Shown here: positions 35,979 to 37,955 of the stretch, piece by piece
How the letters are laid out: each line of letters opens with the position of its first letter
Position numbering within the stretch: position 1 is the first letter of the stretch
NCBI GenBank assembly: GCA_014360055.1
Contig: JACIYH010000002.1
Location: forward strand, 102,673-140,627
DNA length: 37,955 bases
DNA from: Bacillota bacterium
GTDB lineage: Bacteria > Bacillota > Sulfobacillia > JACIYH01
Direction of reading: 5' to 3'
The notes under the pieces: generated by a model
The model's database searches: none
What the model was told of the DNA's origin: nothing
What the model saw: only the letters and a program-made list of their open reading frames with translations
Program-made: the position numbers and the translations under genes

Positions 35979-37031
35979 GTGCGTACACGCAGACTGGGAA
36001 AGACCGGACTGGAGGTCTCCGTCATCGGGTTCGGTGGCATCCCCATCATCACGGCCCCCGACGAAGAAGCGGAGCAGGTGGTGCGACGGGCCTACGACCT
36101 GGGCGTCACGCTGTATGACACCGCCCGAGCCTACCAGCGGAGCGACCCGACTGTTTCCGCCAGCGAGGACAAGATCGGCCGCGCGCTGGCACCCGTGCGC
36201 GACCGGGTGGTGATCTGCACCAAGACCCAGGCCACCGACGCCGCCGGCACGCGCGCCCACCTGGAAGAAAGCCTGAGGCGGCTGAGATCTGACTACGTGG
36301 ACGTGTGGATGTTCCACTCCGTGGATCGCCTGAGCACCTGGGAGACCATCCGCGGCCCGGGGGGCGCCCTGGAGACCATGGTGCGGGCCCGGGAGGAGGG
36401 CAAAGTGCGCTTCGCGGGCATAAGCGGACACCGGCCGGATCTCCTCCTGGACATACTGAGGGACTGGCGCTTCGAGGTGGTGATGGTCCCCGTCAACATA
36501 GTGGACCGCTACATCTACCGGGCAGAAGAGACCCTGCTCCCTTACTGCCGCGAGCACGAGATCGGGGTGCTGGCCATGAAGCCCCTGGCGGGAGGAGCCC
36601 TGCGTGAGCAGGCCACCCTGGCCCTGCGTTACTGCCTGGGACAGGCGGTGACCTGCGCGGTGCCGGGCATGGGCACCCTGGCCGAGGTGGAAACCGATGC
36701 CGCCGTGGGCGAAGACCCCCGCCCCCTCACCCCCGAGGAGGAAGAGGACTTGTGGCGGCGCGGACGGGCCCTGGGCCTGGACTTCTGCCGCCAGTGCGGC
36801 TACTGCCTGCCCTGCACGGCCGGCATCTCCATCCCGGCCGTCTTCCGGCTGGACGGGTACTTCACCCGCTACGGCCAGGAGGAGTGGGCCCGGCAGCAGT
36901 ACCTGGCCCTTGACCCCCAGGCCGACGCCTGTGCCGAATGCGGTGAGTGCGAAGAACGTTGCCCCTACCGCCTCCCCATCCGGGAGAAGCTCAAGCAGGC
37001 CCACCAGAGGCTGGCGGGCGTGCCGGGATGA
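35979..37031 (+). CDS. Aldo/keto reductase with C-terminal 4Fe-4S-type cysteine motifs
   Basis: RRLGKTGLEVSVIGFGGIPI, VTLYDTARAYQRS; C-terminal CRQCGYCLPC and CAECGECEERCPY; GTG after aaggagg. Confidence 0.93.
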   Translation: MRTRRLGKTGLEVSVIGFGGIPIITAPDEEAEQVVRRAYDLGVTLYDTARAYQRSDPTVSASEDKIGRALAPVRDRVVICTKTQATDAAGTRAHLEESLRRLRSDYVDVWMFHSVDRLSTWETIRGPGGALETMVRAREEGKVRFAGISGHRPDLLLDILRDWRFEVVMVPVNIVDRYIYRAEETLLPYCREHEIGVLAMKPLAGGALREQATLALRYCLGQAVTCAVPGMGTLAEVETDAAVGEDPRPLTPEEEEDLWRRGRALGLDFCRQCGYCLPCTAGISIPAVFRLDGYFTRYGQEEWARQQYLALDPQADACAECGECEERCPYRLPIREKLKQAHQRLAGVPG

Positions 37032-37779
37032 CCTGCGGGCGCGCCGGCATGACGGGCGGGCGCGCCGGCATGACCACGCCCCGCAGGTAGCGGGGTACCA
37101 CCCGGCTGCGGTCGAACTCCAGGCAGAAGGCGACGTCTTCCCCGTAGCCCAGCCTGAGCAGGTTGCTGCCGGCCGGGACGCCGGCGAAGAAGGAGTACCA
37201 GTCCTCCAGGGAGGCGGCCAGGCCGGCCGCCTCGCGGGCGCGCGGGGAGAGACAGGCCCCCTGTGTGGCCAGCCGGTCGGAAAGCAGGCCCGCCACCGCC
37301 ACGTCCTCAGGCGCCACCCCGCCTTCCCGCCCCGAACAGGCGAGCACCACGCGGCGCGGGCGCCGGGTGAGCAGCACGTCCAACACCGCCCCCGCATTGC
37401 GGAGGCAGGCGCACAGGGTGACCCGGGCCGGCCGGCATGCGCGCAGCGCGCGCGTGCCGTTGGTGGTGGTGAAGAAAACCACCCGGCCCCGGACGCGCTC
37501 GGGCAGGTAGCTCTGGGGCGAGTTGCCCAGGTCGAAGCCGGGTATGGGGTGGCAGCCGCGTTCCCCGGCGAGCAGGGTATCCCGCCCGTACCCCGGCCAG
37601 CGGGCGGCCAGCGCACGGGCCTCGTCTGGCTCCAGGACGGGCACGATGCCGCGGCATCCCGCCTCGAGGGCAGCGGTGATGGTGGTGGTAGCCCGTAGCA
37701 CATCGATCACCACCGCCCAGCTATCCCTGACCGCCTCCGGTACGATGTCCTGCGCGCGCAGGATCAGGTCGACCTCCAC
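36991..37779 (-). CDS. comB: 2-phosphosulfolactate phosphatase family (ComB-like)
   Basis: AVVIDVLRATTTITAALEAGCRGIVPV; GERGCHPIPGFDLGNSPQSY; FFTTTNGTRAL; C-terminus is a 7-aa repeat. Confidence 0.9.
   Translation of the reverse strand: MEVDLILRAQDIVPEAVRDSWAVVIDVLRATTTITAALEAGCRGIVPVLEPDEARALAARWPGYGRDTLLAGERGCHPIPGFDLGNSPQSYLPERVRGRVVFFTTTNGTRALRACRPARVTLCACLRNAGAVLDVLLTRRPRRVVLACSGREGGVAPEDVAVAGLLSDRLATQGACLSPRAREAAGLAASLEDWYSFFAGVPAGSNLLRLGYGEDVAFCLEFDRSRVVPRYLRGVVMPARPPVMPARPQVIPARPPASGGPA
37014..37076. repeat. Three tandem 21-bp repeats across the convergent aldo/keto reductase / comB ends
   Basis: gcgggcgtgccgggatgacct / gcgggcgcgccggcatgacgg / gcgggcgcgccggcatgacca; read as VMPARPP, VMPARPQ, VIPARPP in comB. 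Confidence 0.92.
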
Positions 37780-37870
37780 CTTGTCTTGCCTCCTCGCGGA
37801 TGACGCCGGAGCCCGGCTGCTGGCGGAAGGCAGCGACCCCCCACTCCTTGGGGATGAGGTCGGCCTCCAC
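37721..37870 (-). CDS. Possible 49-aa leader ORF upstream of and overlapping comB in another frame
   Basis: GTG preceded by gaggaggcgaaacaag; VEADLIPKEWGVAAFRQQPGSGVIREEARQGGGRPDPARAGHRTGGGQG*. Confidence 0.35.
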   Translation of the reverse strand: MEADLIPKEWGVAAFRQQPGSGVIREEARQGGGRPDPARAGHRTGGGQG

Positions 37871-37890
37871 CTTGTTTCGCCTCCTCGCGG
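37766..37890. repeat. Duplicated ~34-bp RBS + start-codon block upstream of comB
   Basis: aggtcgacctccaccttgtcttgcctcctcgcgg (37766-37799) and aggtcggcctccaccttgtttcgcctcctcgcgg (37857-37890), 3 mismatches, 91-bp offset. Confidence 0.9.
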
Positions 37891-37922
37891 CAGTATATCA
37901 TAACCTGGCGAGGTGTTGACCG

Positions 37923-37955
37923 GTGCTGGTCCTGCTCACCAACGACGACGGCATC
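37923..37955 (+). CDS. surE: SurE 5'-nucleotidase N-terminus (truncated by window end)
   Basis: GTG CTG GTC CTG CTC ACC AAC GAC GAC GGC ATC = (M)LVLLTNDDGI, characteristic SurE N-terminus; only 11 codons visible. Confidence 0.75.
   Translation, partial: MLVLLTNDDGI

Overview
High-GC, spore-forming Bacillota-type chromosome segment, almost entirely coding. Gene order follows the conserved clostridial/bacillar backbone: scpA (partial)-scpB-DUF2953-ytfJ-[...]-spmA-spmB-[...]-rluB-...-cmk-plsC-ispH::rpsA-...-spoIIP-DUF3189-DUF512-der-spoIVA-hup-tRNA-Pro-...-speD-M42 peptidase-ndk-DUF72, then DUF401(-), an aldo/keto reductase, comB(-) and the first codons of surE. Two accessory blocks interrupt the backbone. 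(1) A split NHEJ operon (ku, ligD ligase domain, ligD polymerase domain) followed by ~570 bp of ORF-poor, repeat-containing intergenic DNA. (2) A ~9 kb block between spmB and rluB: IT-type transporter, GidA-like Cys-rich FAD enzyme, conserved hypothetical, fold-type-I PLP enzyme, FCD regulator with an atypical wHTH, stand-alone OraE/KamE-type dimerisation domain, B12-binding domain fused to a glutamate-mutase-like barrel, and a P-loop putative reactivase. Block 2 is the best candidate for an undescribed system: a B12/PLP/flavin amino-acid-type pathway of unknown substrate with its own regulator and a candidate operator/attenuator. Short in-frame GC-rich tandem repeats recur at gene ends and boundaries. 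No CRISPR array, IS element or rRNA was seen. All family calls come from reading motifs in the translations, without database searches.
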